Below are positions 1 to 6,821 of a stretch of 15,448 nt of DNA, in pieces. The position numbers were made by a program, and so were the translations under genes. The stretch is from Acidianus hospitalis (GTDB taxonomy: Archaea; Thermoproteota; Thermoprotei_A; Sulfolobales; Sulfolobaceae). The notes under the pieces were generated by a model. The model did not search any database. It had not been told where the DNA came from and saw only the letters and a program-made list of their open reading frames with translations. The stretch lies in contig QEFD01000074.1 of the NCBI GenBank assembly GCA_003086435.1, positions 1-15,448 on the forward strand. Direction: 5' to 3'. How positions within the stretch are numbered: position 1 is the stretch's first letter; every line of letters begins with the position of its first letter.

Positions 1-1
1 T

Positions 2-664
2 GAAGGACTAAAACAGTTGGGCTATAACTTAAATTCCAAATACTTGGTTCATAGTATTGAAAATTATTCATACATATCTTCAAATGGACTAGGAGAGTTT
101 AAGTATGCAATAAATTTTACTTTAAAAGAAGATTTAAAGAAAGATTTGTTTATATTCAGTCTATTTCCTGTGGAAAAAATTCAAATTATAGAGAGAAATA
201 TTAAATTATTTGAAAATAATATGGAGAAATTATGTAATTTTAATATAAATTTATCTAATTTGGAAATGATATATATTTTTAGCTTAAAATTAGAATGTGA
301 TCTAGTGAAAAATAGAAATTATTTATTAGTATTTAATATAAAATATAAAAATTCATTAGATAATCCAGATAAAATGTATAAAGTACTAAAGCGTATTTAC
401 GGAGAAACTAGCATTGCTAACTTTTTTATATCAACTCGTAATTTTCCTGTCATGCGTTATTCTGTATGGCTCAAATATGAAGGACTTGGAATATCTAAGA
501 GTGAATTAGTTATTACGGACAAAATTAATCAATATGGGAAGCCTGAAAATATAATTTATAAAAACGATATAAAGACTTTTAATGATGAAGTAAGAGCTAC
601 TATTGATTTCCCGATTCCAGATACAGCCTATGTAATACTGACAAAATTATGTAGTAAAAAATAA
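2..664 (+). CDS. Partial protein of unknown function, paralogue of the 227-residue protein at 7866-8549
   Basis: The frame is open to the left edge of the window (codons from base 2 read EGLKQLGYNLN), so the true start probably lies outside. A TTG at 17 could serve as a start but would cut into a conserved segment. The product is soluble, beta-rich and lysine-rich, with no signal peptide or clear membrane segment. It aligns by eye over nearly its whole length with the 227-residue protein at 7866: LKQLGYNL against LKSKGYDI, SLFPVEKIQII against SPFFPDSVLID, SVWLKYEGLG against EISLEIEGYE, and a shared C-terminal pattern ending in TIDFPIP against TLFIPFQ. The next gene, 24 bases downstream, resembles the partner gene of the 227-residue protein, so the two loci are copies of one two-gene unit. 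I do not recognise a named family. Confidence is high that it is a gene; its function is unknown. Confidence 0.85.
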   Translation, partial: EGLKQLGYNLNSKYLVHSIENYSYISSNGLGEFKYAINFTLKEDLKKDLFIFSLFPVEKIQIIERNIKLFENNMEKLCNFNINLSNLEMIYIFSLKLECDLVKNRNYLLVFNIKYKNSLDNPDKMYKVLKRIYGETSIANFFISTRNFPVMRYSVWLKYEGLGISKSELVITDKINQYGKPENIIYKNDIKTFNDEVRATIDFPIPDTAYVILTKLCSKK

Positions 665-688
665 AATTTACCTAGAAGACATATAAGT

Positions 689-1267
689 GTGAATAAATAT
701 TTTATTCAAGAAGTCTTGGAATATTTTAAAATTCCTAGGAGCACAAGAGAATTGAGAAAGATTAATTATGAAAAAGAGACACTAATAAATAATCTAATAT
801 CCATAGGAGTACTACTGAAAAAAGGGCAGTATGTTATCTTAAATCCTTCAATTGACGTTCTACTATACGACGTAAATATAAATGATTATAGAAGGTCGTG
901 TAAAGTATCTTTGGATTTAATAGAAATTAAAAAACAACAAGAAACTAAAAACAAAATTTTAATGATTATAAGGAATAGAAAAGTTAGCGATATAGAAGTT
1001 AAAGATGGGGAACAAACTTGTAAAGTTTCTTCATTATTATATCCAGAGGATGTAATATTATATTCCTCAATAAGCTTACCTTATTCCGTGATCAACTTTA
1101 CTTTCAAAACGGAGTTCTCCAAAACATTATATATTATGAATTCCACTAGTTTACCTTACTACCTCCCTCCAAAATTAAGTAATGATGAGGTATTTACGAA
1201 TAAAGATTTCGTTTCACTTAATTTTATTCAACCATCCACTATCTTTATATATTATAAAAAATATTAA
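689..1267 (+). CDS. Winged-helix-like protein of unknown function, partner gene in the two-gene family
   Basis: 192 residues from a GTG start; an upstream in-frame stop at 662-664 and the lack of any ATG, GTG or TTG between make this the first possible start. Residues 5-55 look like a winged-helix DNA-binding domain: a first helix (IQEVLEYFKIP), then STRELRKINYEKETLINNLISI as helices two and three, then a wing (GVLLKKGQYVILNPS). The rest (about 60-192) is beta-rich, with an ISLPYSVINFTF segment and a C-terminal FIYYKK strand. Residues 30-60 and 120-190 resemble the 163-residue protein at 7382, for example LISIGVLLKKGQYVILNP against LITLGVAKRMGRYYVIYKP. It lies 24 bases after the paralogue of that protein's neighbour and is probably co-transcribed with it. 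It ends 14 bases from the convergent gene at 1282. A regulatory or DNA-binding role is inferred from the fold only. Confidence 0.85.
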   Translation: MNKYFIQEVLEYFKIPRSTRELRKINYEKETLINNLISIGVLLKKGQYVILNPSIDVLLYDVNINDYRRSCKVSLDLIEIKKQQETKNKILMIIRNRKVSDIEVKDGEQTCKVSSLLYPEDVILYSSISLPYSVINFTFKTEFSKTLYIMNSTSLPYYLPPKLSNDEVFTNKDFVSLNFIQPSTIFIYYKKY

Positions 1268-1281
1268 TCTTATATTTTTAT

Positions 1282-2616
1282 TTAAGAATTTACTGAATAT
1301 ACATAACCTATATCATTATCTATGCTCCAGACTTCAAGTACATTCTTTCCTTTATAAAGTATTATAGGCTTGCCTAAGTTTGCAGAATATTTTATTATAT
1401 CGTCTACGTCGTTAACTCTTATTATTTCCTTAACAAAGGGTCTTTCTGATGCCTCTATAAGTATCTTTTTCACTTTCCTTAACTTCCTCATAGTCCTCTC
1501 TTCAAGTGATTCTTCTTTATTCTTTGTGAGCGAAAGTAACAGAATTAAAGCTGCACCAGGAAGTGCTGAGTATACAAAATTTAGTTTGTTAAAGTCTTCT
1601 TTCAGATATACAGGCATATTAACTGTAGAGTTATAAGACGTAATTGTAATGAACCCAGCGTTATTCGATATTACAATGTAAGGATCTAGCGTATAATTAC
1701 CTGATTTATTTTTAATATACACTATAATATCAAATCCTGAAGAATAAACTCCGTACTTATAAAGTAGTTCAGAAATATAATTTGATATGTTAGTAACATT
1801 GAGTGGTATTATTGATGAATTAGTTATACCTTTTTTATATATTAAAGATCCTAACGTGGTATTGACTACAATCTCATAATAAGTTAGATTACTATAATTA
1901 GGATAACTCCTAACGTGAATGCACAATTCTTGTAACAATTGTAACGGAAAAGAGTTTCCAGTAGTATTGATATAATTTTCCTTGATTTTTCCTTCATAAG
2001 CTACTACAATATTATTATTTTTCAAATTAAGACAATTGCCTTGCGAGTATATAATAGTACAGGAAGTTTTATTATTATAACATAACCTTACTATTATCTC
2101 ATAATTGCCCGGAATATAATGTGAGATATTGTTTAATGCATAGCTTAATGCAGAAACCGGCAACAGTAATTGCCCTTTAGCCGTACCATTAAGTAAGGTT
2201 ATATTATAAACTCCCACATCATAAAGTATAACATTATATTTAAAACATGACACATTTTTAATATATATTAAAAGATATTTAGCTATGTACTCTGGAAAAT
2301 GAGTAACGTTAATTAGTTCATTTGTTCCTAAAATCTTTGAATAATTGGAATAAAGTATTATAGATGCTAATACACTAAGATTTTCGTATTTAATTATTGG
2401 TTTGCAAATAGTTACATTTGTTCCATGACTAAAAGGATTCGGTGTCATTAATTCAGAATAATATATACTGTCGTAAGCCACAGTTTGATACCCAATTAGT
2501 ATAGGATGAAAAGATGCTTCTAAAGCCACAACGTTAGTATACGTCAAGGCTATAGTAAGTATTAATAATACGAAAATTAGGAATAACCTTAATCTTTTAT
2601 TAAGATTTATTCGCAT
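1282..2616 (-). CDS. DUF5305-like membrane-anchored surface protein
   Basis: 444 residues. An N-terminal hydrophobic segment (about 9-32) acts as signal anchor or signal peptide. A large outer domain (about 33-345) carries many N-glycosylation sequons (NVT, NLS, NIT, NTT, NSS). A second membrane helix (about 347-363, YSALPGAALILLLSL) leads to a charged cytoplasmic tail of 81 residues. The tail starts with a basic helix (EERTMRKLRKVKKILIEA) and ends in a small domain (RVNDVDDIIKYSANLGKPII). This layout and tail motif match what I remember of archaeal DUF5305 proteins, which often sit beside S26 signal peptidases and TasA-like secreted proteins, as here. It probably acts as a membrane partner or tether of the secreted subunit at 3565, but this is inferred from context. 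The ATG at 2616 is leaderless, with a TATA-like element about 26 bases upstream. Confidence 0.85.
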   Translation of the reverse strand: MRINLNKRLRLFLIFVLLILTIALTYTNVVALEASFHPILIGYQTVAYDSIYYSELMTPNPFSHGTNVTICKPIIKYENLSVLASIILYSNYSKILGTNELINVTHFPEYIAKYLLIYIKNVSCFKYNVILYDVGVYNITLLNGTAKGQLLLPVSALSYALNNISHYIPGNYEIIVRLCYNNKTSCTIIYSQGNCLNLKNNNIVVAYEGKIKENYINTTGNSFPLQLLQELCIHVRSYPNYSNLTYYEIVVNTTLGSLIYKKGITNSSIIPLNVTNISNYISELLYKYGVYSSGFDIIVYIKNKSGNYTLDPYIVISNNAGFITITSYNSTVNMPVYLKEDFNKLNFVYSALPGAALILLLSLTKNKEESLEERTMRKLRKVKKILIEASERPFVKEIIRVNDVDDIIKYSANLGKPIILYKGKNVLEVWSIDNDIGYVYSVNS

Positions 2617-2635
2617 AACTATAAATTATTTGGGC

Positions 2636-2650
2636 AAATATTAAGCTTTT
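2636..2650 (-). promoter_or_regulatory. TATA-box promoter of the DUF5305-like gene
   Basis: On the minus strand the sequence AAAAGCTTAATATTT lies with its centre about 26 bases before the ATG at 2616. That distance places the transcription start at or next to the start codon and predicts a leaderless mRNA. Confidence 0.55.
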
Positions 2651-2666
2651 CCCTTAATTAAGTATA

Positions 2667-2915
2667 TCATTTTGAGCATAGAATGAACTTATTATTTATC
2701 TTATCGCTTAATAAAATTTTTATATTATCTATGCTTCTTATTTTTCTTACCGCATGCCTAATTACCTCTGATTCGCTCATTTTATTCTCAGGAATTATTA
2801 CTATAACCTCATATATCTTACGAGGTAAGAAGAAATTAAAGAAGTTATCATAATTTTCAACAAGGCTAAATGGGACTTCGTTTATTCTCTTACATTCACT
2901 TAAATCTAATTTCAT
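2667..2915 (-). CDS. Small alpha/beta protein of unknown function
   Basis: 82 residues from ATG, without signal peptide or membrane helix. The pattern is strand (YEVIVIIPE, about 35-43), helix (SESEVIRHAVRKIRSI, about 47-62), strand (NIKILLSD, about 64-71) and a last strand (NKFILCS), so a compact alpha/beta fold is likely. It has its own TATA-like element about 26 bases upstream. It sits on the same strand as the DUF5305-like gene, 50 bases before it, and after the Cys-rich secreted protein gene, so it may belong to the same functional cluster. I do not recognise the family. Confidence 0.7.
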   Translation of the reverse strand: MKLDLSECKRINEVPFSLVENYDNFFNFFLPRKIYEVIVIIPENKMSESEVIRHAVRKIRSIDNIKILLSDKINNKFILCSK

Positions 2916-2938
2916 GGTATTTTATAATACTTTTCTGC

Positions 2939-2949
2939 TTTTAAATTTT
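2939..2949 (-). promoter_or_regulatory. TATA-box promoter of the 82-residue protein gene
   Basis: The minus-strand sequence AAATTTAAAAG is centred about 28 bases before the ATG at 2915. It fits an archaeal TATA box giving a leaderless or near-leaderless transcript. Confidence 0.5.
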
Positions 2950-3045
2950 TCATAAGATTCTCTTTGTGGACTAGCCGATTCCAAAATTAATTAACAAAAA
3001 TGAATAACTTAAATTAAGTAAGGAAGGTAAAAGTTAACAGAATTC

Positions 3046-3348
3046 TTATTTTAAATATACTACTAATAAAAAGCACGGCCTACAAGGAGAAGAGATATAT
3101 AGTTCAGATGCATTAGAAACGCATGCACTTTCTTTAGGTAGTAGAGTTAATGTATGGCATCCATAGTTAACATTAATAGTAAAACAGTACGGATTGTATA
3201 TTATAGTTTTGCAGTTAGATTCTTTAATAAAATTAGTTACACAAGCTGTTGCTGCAATGCCTCTTTGTTCCTCAAAGAAATATGAATATATAAAGCCTAA
3301 GGACAAGACTAAAAGCATACCTATTATAAAGAATAAAACTGATCTCAT
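3046..3348 (-). CDS. Small cysteine-rich secreted or membrane-anchored protein
   Basis: 100 residues from ATG. Residues 4-25 form one hydrophobic segment (LFFIIGMLLVLSLGFIYSYFF) that can be a signal peptide or anchor. The short outer part holds seven cysteines at about 36, 46, 55, 64, 76, 89 and 92, enough for three disulfides, which suits an extracellular protein of an acidophile. It is transcribed divergently from the TasA-like gene at 3565, sharing a 216-base promoter region, and precedes the two other minus-strand genes of the cluster. It could be a minor subunit, cap or anchor of the filament, but no motif proves this. The family is not recognised. Confidence 0.75.
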   Translation of the reverse strand: MRSVLFFIIGMLLVLSLGFIYSYFFEEQRGIAATACVTNFIKESNCKTIIYNPYCFTINVNYGCHTLTLLPKESACVSNASELYISSPCRPCFLLVVYLK

Positions 3349-3368
3349 AATTCCTTATCTTATTGCTA

Positions 3369-3378
3369 GATATTTAAC
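3369..3378 (-). promoter_or_regulatory. TATA-box promoter of the Cys-rich protein gene
   Basis: On the minus strand GTTAAATATC is centred about 26 bases before the ATG at 3348, predicting a leaderless transcript. It forms the left half of a divergent promoter region between 3349 and 3564. Confidence 0.55.
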
Positions 3379-3520
3379 ATTCACTGTGCAATCTGCGAAG
3401 ATTAAACATTCTTACAACATAAATGAAAGGTGCAATTTTCTTATATTCAATTGTTTAAGTAATATCTTTGAATATGTTAACATAAATAATTTATATTATC
3501 TATTTATTTAGATTGAACGA

Positions 3521-3533
3521 TATATTTTTAAAT
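3521..3533 (+). promoter_or_regulatory. TATA-box promoter of the TasA-like subunit gene
   Basis: TATATTTTTAAAT lies 32 to 44 bases before the ATG at 3565. A start about 26 bases after the box centre gives a short leader of roughly 10-14 bases, so this gene is not strictly leaderless, unlike its neighbours. Confidence 0.55.
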
Positions 3534-3564
3534 GGCAAAAACAAGAATAGAGTAGTGAAGAAAA

Positions 3565-4098
3565 ATGAGAACAGAAACAAAAGCCCTAACCCTAGGAGTT
3601 GTAGCAGGAATATTCCTACTAAGCCTGGTAGTGTCAATGGACTTCGTCTACTTCGCACCCAGAACTGCAGTAGCATATGTAGTTAACGACTGTGCAGCAA
3701 ATATAGCGTTAATACCGAATGATCATCACTTAAAGTCTCCCTGCGGTTATTTCGCTTTCATAAATGCTCAAGGAGACTTAGAGATAAAATTTGGTAAAGT
3801 TGCTCCAAATAGCATAGAAATATTAAGCGACATATTCTATGTTAAGAACAATCTAAATCAGCCAGTAAGGGTAACAATAACAGTGGATGCACCAAAATGC
3901 GCTTCAATATATGCCTTTAATACATCAAACGTGAATCCACAAGATCTGCCCGATCCATCATCAATAACCTTCGTTCTAGGTCCAGGGCAAGAAGTTCCAA
4001 TAACATTAGCATTAGTAACTGCTGACGTACCGCCAGGAACAACATTAACCTTTATGATGTACATAACTGCAACATATAACGTAGGTAATGGACAATAA
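3565..4098 (+). CDS. TasA/camelysin-like secreted filament subunit (SipW-type substrate)
   Basis: 177 residues from ATG. Residues 7-29 are a hydrophobic signal sequence. A plausible signal peptidase I site is TAVA|YVVND, after about residue 37. The mature part is a beta-sandwich-like domain with the features of SipW-processed TasA/camelysin relatives: GDLEIKF at about 70-76, PNSIEILSDIFYVKNNLNQPV at about 81-101, and a final FVLGPGQEVPITLALVTADVPPG stretch before a terminal strand. Cysteines lie at 43, 60 and 112. The signal peptidase gene 71 bases downstream supports this reading. Related TasA-like proteins in Pyrobaculum form bundling pili by donor-strand exchange; a pilus or thread role here is inferred. 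The coding sequence is clearly richer in G+C than its neighbours, with many ATA, CTA and GCA codons, as might be expected for an abundant product. Confidence 0.85.
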   Translation: MRTETKALTLGVVAGIFLLSLVVSMDFVYFAPRTAVAYVVNDCAANIALIPNDHHLKSPCGYFAFINAQGDLEIKFGKVAPNSIEILSDIFYVKNNLNQPVRVTITVDAPKCASIYAFNTSNVNPQDLPDPSSITFVLGPGQEVPITLALVTADVPPGTTLTFMMYITATYNVGNGQ

Positions 4099-4115
4099 CA
4101 CCAATAAATAGATAA

Positions 4116-4150
4116 GTTAATTTATTAATTTTTTATATCTCTTCTTATTT
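4116..4150 (+). terminator. T-rich terminator after the subunit gene
   Basis: About 20 bases after the stop codon lies a T-rich tract with a six-T run (4129-4134) followed by pyrimidine-rich sequence. Archaeal transcription often ends at such tracts. Partial termination here would leave much more subunit mRNA than peptidase mRNA, which fits their roles. Confidence 0.45.
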
Positions 4151-4158
4151 AGTCATAT

Positions 4159-4164
4159 GGTGAT
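4159..4164 (+). promoter_or_regulatory. Shine-Dalgarno site GGTGAT that fixes the TTG start of the peptidase gene
   Basis: GGTGAT, a full match to the anti-Shine-Dalgarno of crenarchaeal 16S rRNA, ends 5 bases before the TTG at 4170. An ATG at 4156 runs into a stop after two codons, so TTG is the real start. The use of a leader site suggests co-transcription with the upstream subunit gene. Confidence 0.7.
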
Positions 4165-4169
4165 TTAAT

Positions 4170-5198
4170 TTGTTAAGAGCCATTGCTTACGTGTTCTTAT
4201 CCTTACTCCTAATTTCTATAGCATTTAGTTTAATTTCACAGTACTTCTTTGGCTTACCTTACGGCTGGAATATTGAGGCAACAAACTCCATGGTACCAGA
4301 ACTTAATCCGGGTTGCGTGGTCTTCATAATGCCGTTACTAGGAAAGCCTCATGTCGGAGAAATAGTAGCTTATAAGCCACCGTTCTATAACCATTATATA
4401 GTCCACGAAATAATAGAAGAGAAAGCGTGTGGATATATAACTAAAGGAATTCACAATAAATTTCCAGATCCTTGGATAGTTAAGACATGTTGGATAAAAG
4501 GTTTCGTACCAGTAATTTTAGGAAGACCGATATCTATTCCTTATATAGGTTACGCTATTTCTACATTGAATACAATCCAAGGTAAAATATATGCATTAAT
4601 AGCAATTTTTGGAATTTATATGTTATTAGAGATTATAAATAAAAATAAAATAGAAATAATGCAGAGAAAAAAGTATAAGCTAAATACGAAATTGATATTT
4701 TCCACGTTATTTGTGATGTTCTTTATAGTATTCTTCGTTATATTCTCAGTTAATACTATATTAACGAGGGCTCAATGGACTTCTACATGTGCGCCTTCGT
4801 TTCTTACTAAGAAGGAGATAGGTGTTTCATTTAAAATTGGAGTAGTACCAGTGTGCAAAAACATTACATTGATCTTACCGGTTAACGTTAGTAAGTTCAT
4901 ATTTAAATTCCCACTTGCCATATTATTTTACTCTAACACAAGTAATTTACAATTAATTGGGAATAAAACAATATATAGCTCGTCTAACGTTACATTTATG
5001 CTAAATTCTGGAAAAGGAGGATTTAAATCCGCTAATGTGGGATTCTTAATAGTCCCAGAACTATTACCTTATTATATTATGGAAGATCTGTTCTCTTTTA
5101 GCCCTCTATTATTCTTAGTAGTTTACTCAGCATTTCTCTCGTCAATAATACTGGGCATAATAATTATAGTAAGCAAACTTCTTTCCTTAAGTTATTAA
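4170..5198 (+). CDS. Signal peptidase I, SipW-type archaeal S26 family, with extended C-terminus
   Basis: 342 residues from TTG. It cleaves signal peptides of secreted proteins at the outer membrane face. The first membrane helix (about 5-27) is followed by NSMVPELNPGC with catalytic Ser40, then VGEIVAYKPP, then YIVHEI with His79 in place of the bacterial lysine, then TKGIHNKFPDPW with Asp100. These are the standard motifs of archaeal and SipW-type peptidases. A second helix lies at about 141-157. The protein is much longer than a minimal peptidase: a further helix (about 174-198), an outer domain with several cysteines and N-glycosylation sequons (about 200-310), and a last helix (about 315-338) follow. 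The preceding gene encodes a TasA-like protein, its likely main substrate. The extra outer domain may bind that substrate. Confidence 0.93.
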   Translation: MLRAIAYVFLSLLLISIAFSLISQYFFGLPYGWNIEATNSMVPELNPGCVVFIMPLLGKPHVGEIVAYKPPFYNHYIVHEIIEEKACGYITKGIHNKFPDPWIVKTCWIKGFVPVILGRPISIPYIGYAISTLNTIQGKIYALIAIFGIYMLLEIINKNKIEIMQRKKYKLNTKLIFSTLFVMFFIVFFVIFSVNTILTRAQWTSTCAPSFLTKKEIGVSFKIGVVPVCKNITLILPVNVSKFIFKFPLAILFYSNTSNLQLIGNKTIYSSSNVTFMLNSGKGGFKSANVGFLIVPELLPYYIMEDLFSFSPLLFLVVYSAFLSSIILGIIIIVSKLLSLSY

Positions 5199-5222
5199 TA
5201 TCCCTTCTGTTTATTTAAGATA

Positions 5223-5234
5223 AAGCTTATAATT
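5223..5234 (+). promoter_or_regulatory. TATA-box promoter of the winged-helix gene
   Basis: AAGCTTATAATT is centred about 26 bases before the ATG at 5255, so this gene can be transcribed separately from the peptidase gene as a leaderless mRNA. Confidence 0.55.
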
Positions 5235-5254
5235 TTGGCAAAGTAATATCTTAT

Positions 5255-5560
5255 ATGGCCTTATTTAACAAGAGAAAGAGAGATAAGTATGATATTTACC
5301 ACGATATTCTGAAGGCATGTAAAAGTACTGTCGGAGGCATAAATAAAACAAGGTTAATGTACTCGGCTAACTTAACGTTTGAGGTAGCAAATAAATACCT
5401 ACCGTTATTAGAGAAAAGAGGTTTAATAGCCAGAAAAGATAATTTGTATTTCATAACGAAGAAAGGAGAAGAAGTTCTTCAAAACTTAACCAAATTTAAG
5501 GAAATTAAAGGGGAGATGAAAGAAATTATCGAAAAGTTAAAGGAGGAACTACCTCCTTGA
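5255..5560 (+). CDS. Winged-helix transcriptional regulator
   Basis: 101 residues from a leaderless ATG. The protein follows the small archaeal winged-helix pattern (HTH_45-like): first helix (KYDIYHDILKACK, about 11-23), then GGINKTRLMYSANLTFEVANKYLPLLEKRGLI as helices two and three, and a wing (ARKDNLYFITKKG). A charged helix (EEVLQNLTKFKEIKGEMKEIIEKLKEEL, about 71-99) may serve dimerisation. It probably binds DNA and, from its position between the peptidase gene and a membrane protein gene, may control this cluster. No ligand site or metal motif is visible. The last codons form a perfect hairpin that hides a GGAGG sequence. Confidence 0.88.
   Translation: MALFNKRKRDKYDIYHDILKACKSTVGGINKTRLMYSANLTFEVANKYLPLLEKRGLIARKDNLYFITKKGEEVLQNLTKFKEIKGEMKEIIEKLKEELPP
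5540..5558 (+). promoter_or_regulatory. Perfect 7-bp hairpin holding a GGAGG, at the end of the winged-helix gene
   Basis: AAGGAGG (5540-5546) pairs with CCTCCTT (5552-5558) around a five-base loop. The left arm contains a strong Shine-Dalgarno core that lies upstream of an ATG at 5560 overlapping the TGA stop of the winged-helix gene. The hairpin is followed nine bases later by six T. It may mask ribosome entry to the downstream gene, or act as a terminator-like element. Confidence 0.55.
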
Positions 5561-5630
5561 TGTACCCTTTTTTATAATTTTATCAATTGATATATTATTT
5601 CTTGGTATATCCTTTTATATTGCAAGTAGA

Positions 5631-6113
5631 ATGGAAAAATTAAGTAGAGCATTAAATACTTCATTAAAACACAAACTTTCCATAAAATTTTTAGAAAGGA
5701 GCGAAAGCTTTCTCAGCGATAGCGAACTAAGTAACCTAATAGAAGAAATTATATATTATTATAGGGCTTTTGGAAATCCAAATTTAGATAAAATAAGTAA
5801 TCATATTATGGAAAAATCGGACAAAATTCGTAGGGAATTAGAAGAGTTATTCTCAGTAATAACGGCAATCAATGAAATTAGATATAAATCTAAGGAATTG
5901 AGGAAGAGCGCTAGATTACTGAGAGTTCTCTCGATATCAGCATCAATACTTATAGTAGGAAATTACGAGATTCTTAAATTTGGAAATTATTCGCTTGATA
6001 TATTACTGCCTTTAGGATTGGGAATAAGCATACTTATGGGTCTTATATTTCACATGTTTTACGTCTGGTTCTCTACATGCAGATCTACTAAAAATATTTT
6101 AACAGCACAGTAA
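5631..6113 (+). CDS. Small membrane protein of unknown function, N-terminus uncertain
   Basis: 160 residues from the ATG at 5631. A polar, helical, probably cytoplasmic part (about 1-95; LSDSELSNLIEEIIYYYRAF and SDKIRRELEELFSVI suggest coiled helices) is followed by two membrane helices (about 97-112 and 124-147). The same frame is open for 30 codons upstream and reads as a further membrane helix (FFIILSIDILFLGISFYIAS) without any usual start codon. An ATG at 5560, overlapping the stop of the preceding gene, would enter this frame if the six-T run at 5568-5573 had one T more. The real protein may therefore start at 5560 and have three membrane helices. The family is not recognised; an accessory role in the upstream secretion cluster is inferred from context. 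Confidence 0.75.
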   Translation: MEKLSRALNTSLKHKLSIKFLERSESFLSDSELSNLIEEIIYYYRAFGNPNLDKISNHIMEKSDKIRRELEELFSVITAINEIRYKSKELRKSARLLRVLSISASILIVGNYEILKFGNYSLDILLPLGLGISILMGLIFHMFYVWFSTCRSTKNILTAQ

Positions 6114-6821
6114 CATTCCCCTATTTTGAAAGGTCTACACTATTTGTTTCGATGATCTATAAAAACATTTGTTAGAAGATACTTTCAATTAAACATAAAA
6201 TTTAAAGATTTAATTTATATATTTAACTTAACTACTATGTAAATACTTTTTAAGAATTTAAATCATGCTAAAGTTATTAAAAATTCAGCTATAATTCTAA
6301 GCTATTTTATAAAAATAATCTAATATCTTATGAGGTTTATTAGATATAATTTTATAAGATAATGCAAGTAAATCGGAATATTTTTATCTTAAATACTTTT
6401 TAAGTACAATGGTAACTATTACATAAATAATTCAACATAATATATCACGATAATTTCGTATTACGAGTTAGATAGATTAAAAAGTATTATATTCATAGCT
6501 ACTTTAGTTTCCCTAATCGGGATGTCGATATAATGCTAGGTTTTAAGAAAAAATAAAGAAATATTTTATATTTAGAAAATATGGTACTTTTTATCACTAA
6601 ATTTATTCCATCAATGAAGAATTTACTATATCAGCGAATAAATAACTGCGTAATATTATGCGTATTTATACTTTTATTGCGTATCAAACTAATCTAAGCA
6701 TTATTACACTATAAAAGACTGTAACACTTATACGTAACTACTAGTTATTTTTAATTACTTCTAAATATCTTTTTGACGAGTTATGTTTATTTGGTATTAT
6801 CAATGAGTTTTTATTGATGAT
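6114..6821. other. AT-rich stretch without a recognisable intact gene
   Basis: No convincing gene on either strand. A 15-base sequence (TAAATACTTTTTAAG) occurs at 6240-6254 and 6390-6404. ATTTTTATCTTAAATA at 6380-6395 recurs at 7359-7374 in the promoter of the gene at 7382, so the first site may be a remnant of a similar promoter. A near-palindrome lies at 6648-6661 and a six-pair hairpin at 6799-6818. A mostly open plus-strand frame at about 6479-6720 has one early stop and may be a gene remnant. Confidence 0.4.

Noticed and set aside
3858..4064. Open frame antisense to the TasA-like gene
   Set aside because: The plus-strand gene has a signal peptide, family motifs and promoter; the antisense frame has none.
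6240..6404. 15-base direct repeat exactly 150 bases apart
   Set aside because: Only two copies, composed almost solely of A and T, and no further similarity on either side.
6648..6661. Near-palindrome GCGTAATATTATGC
   Set aside because: Short, AT-centred and with one mismatch; expected by chance in sequence of this composition.
6479..6720. Mostly open plus-strand frame with weak resemblance to the middle of the 227-residue family
   Set aside because: The match rests on a few residues around an asparagine-arginine pair and could not be extended.
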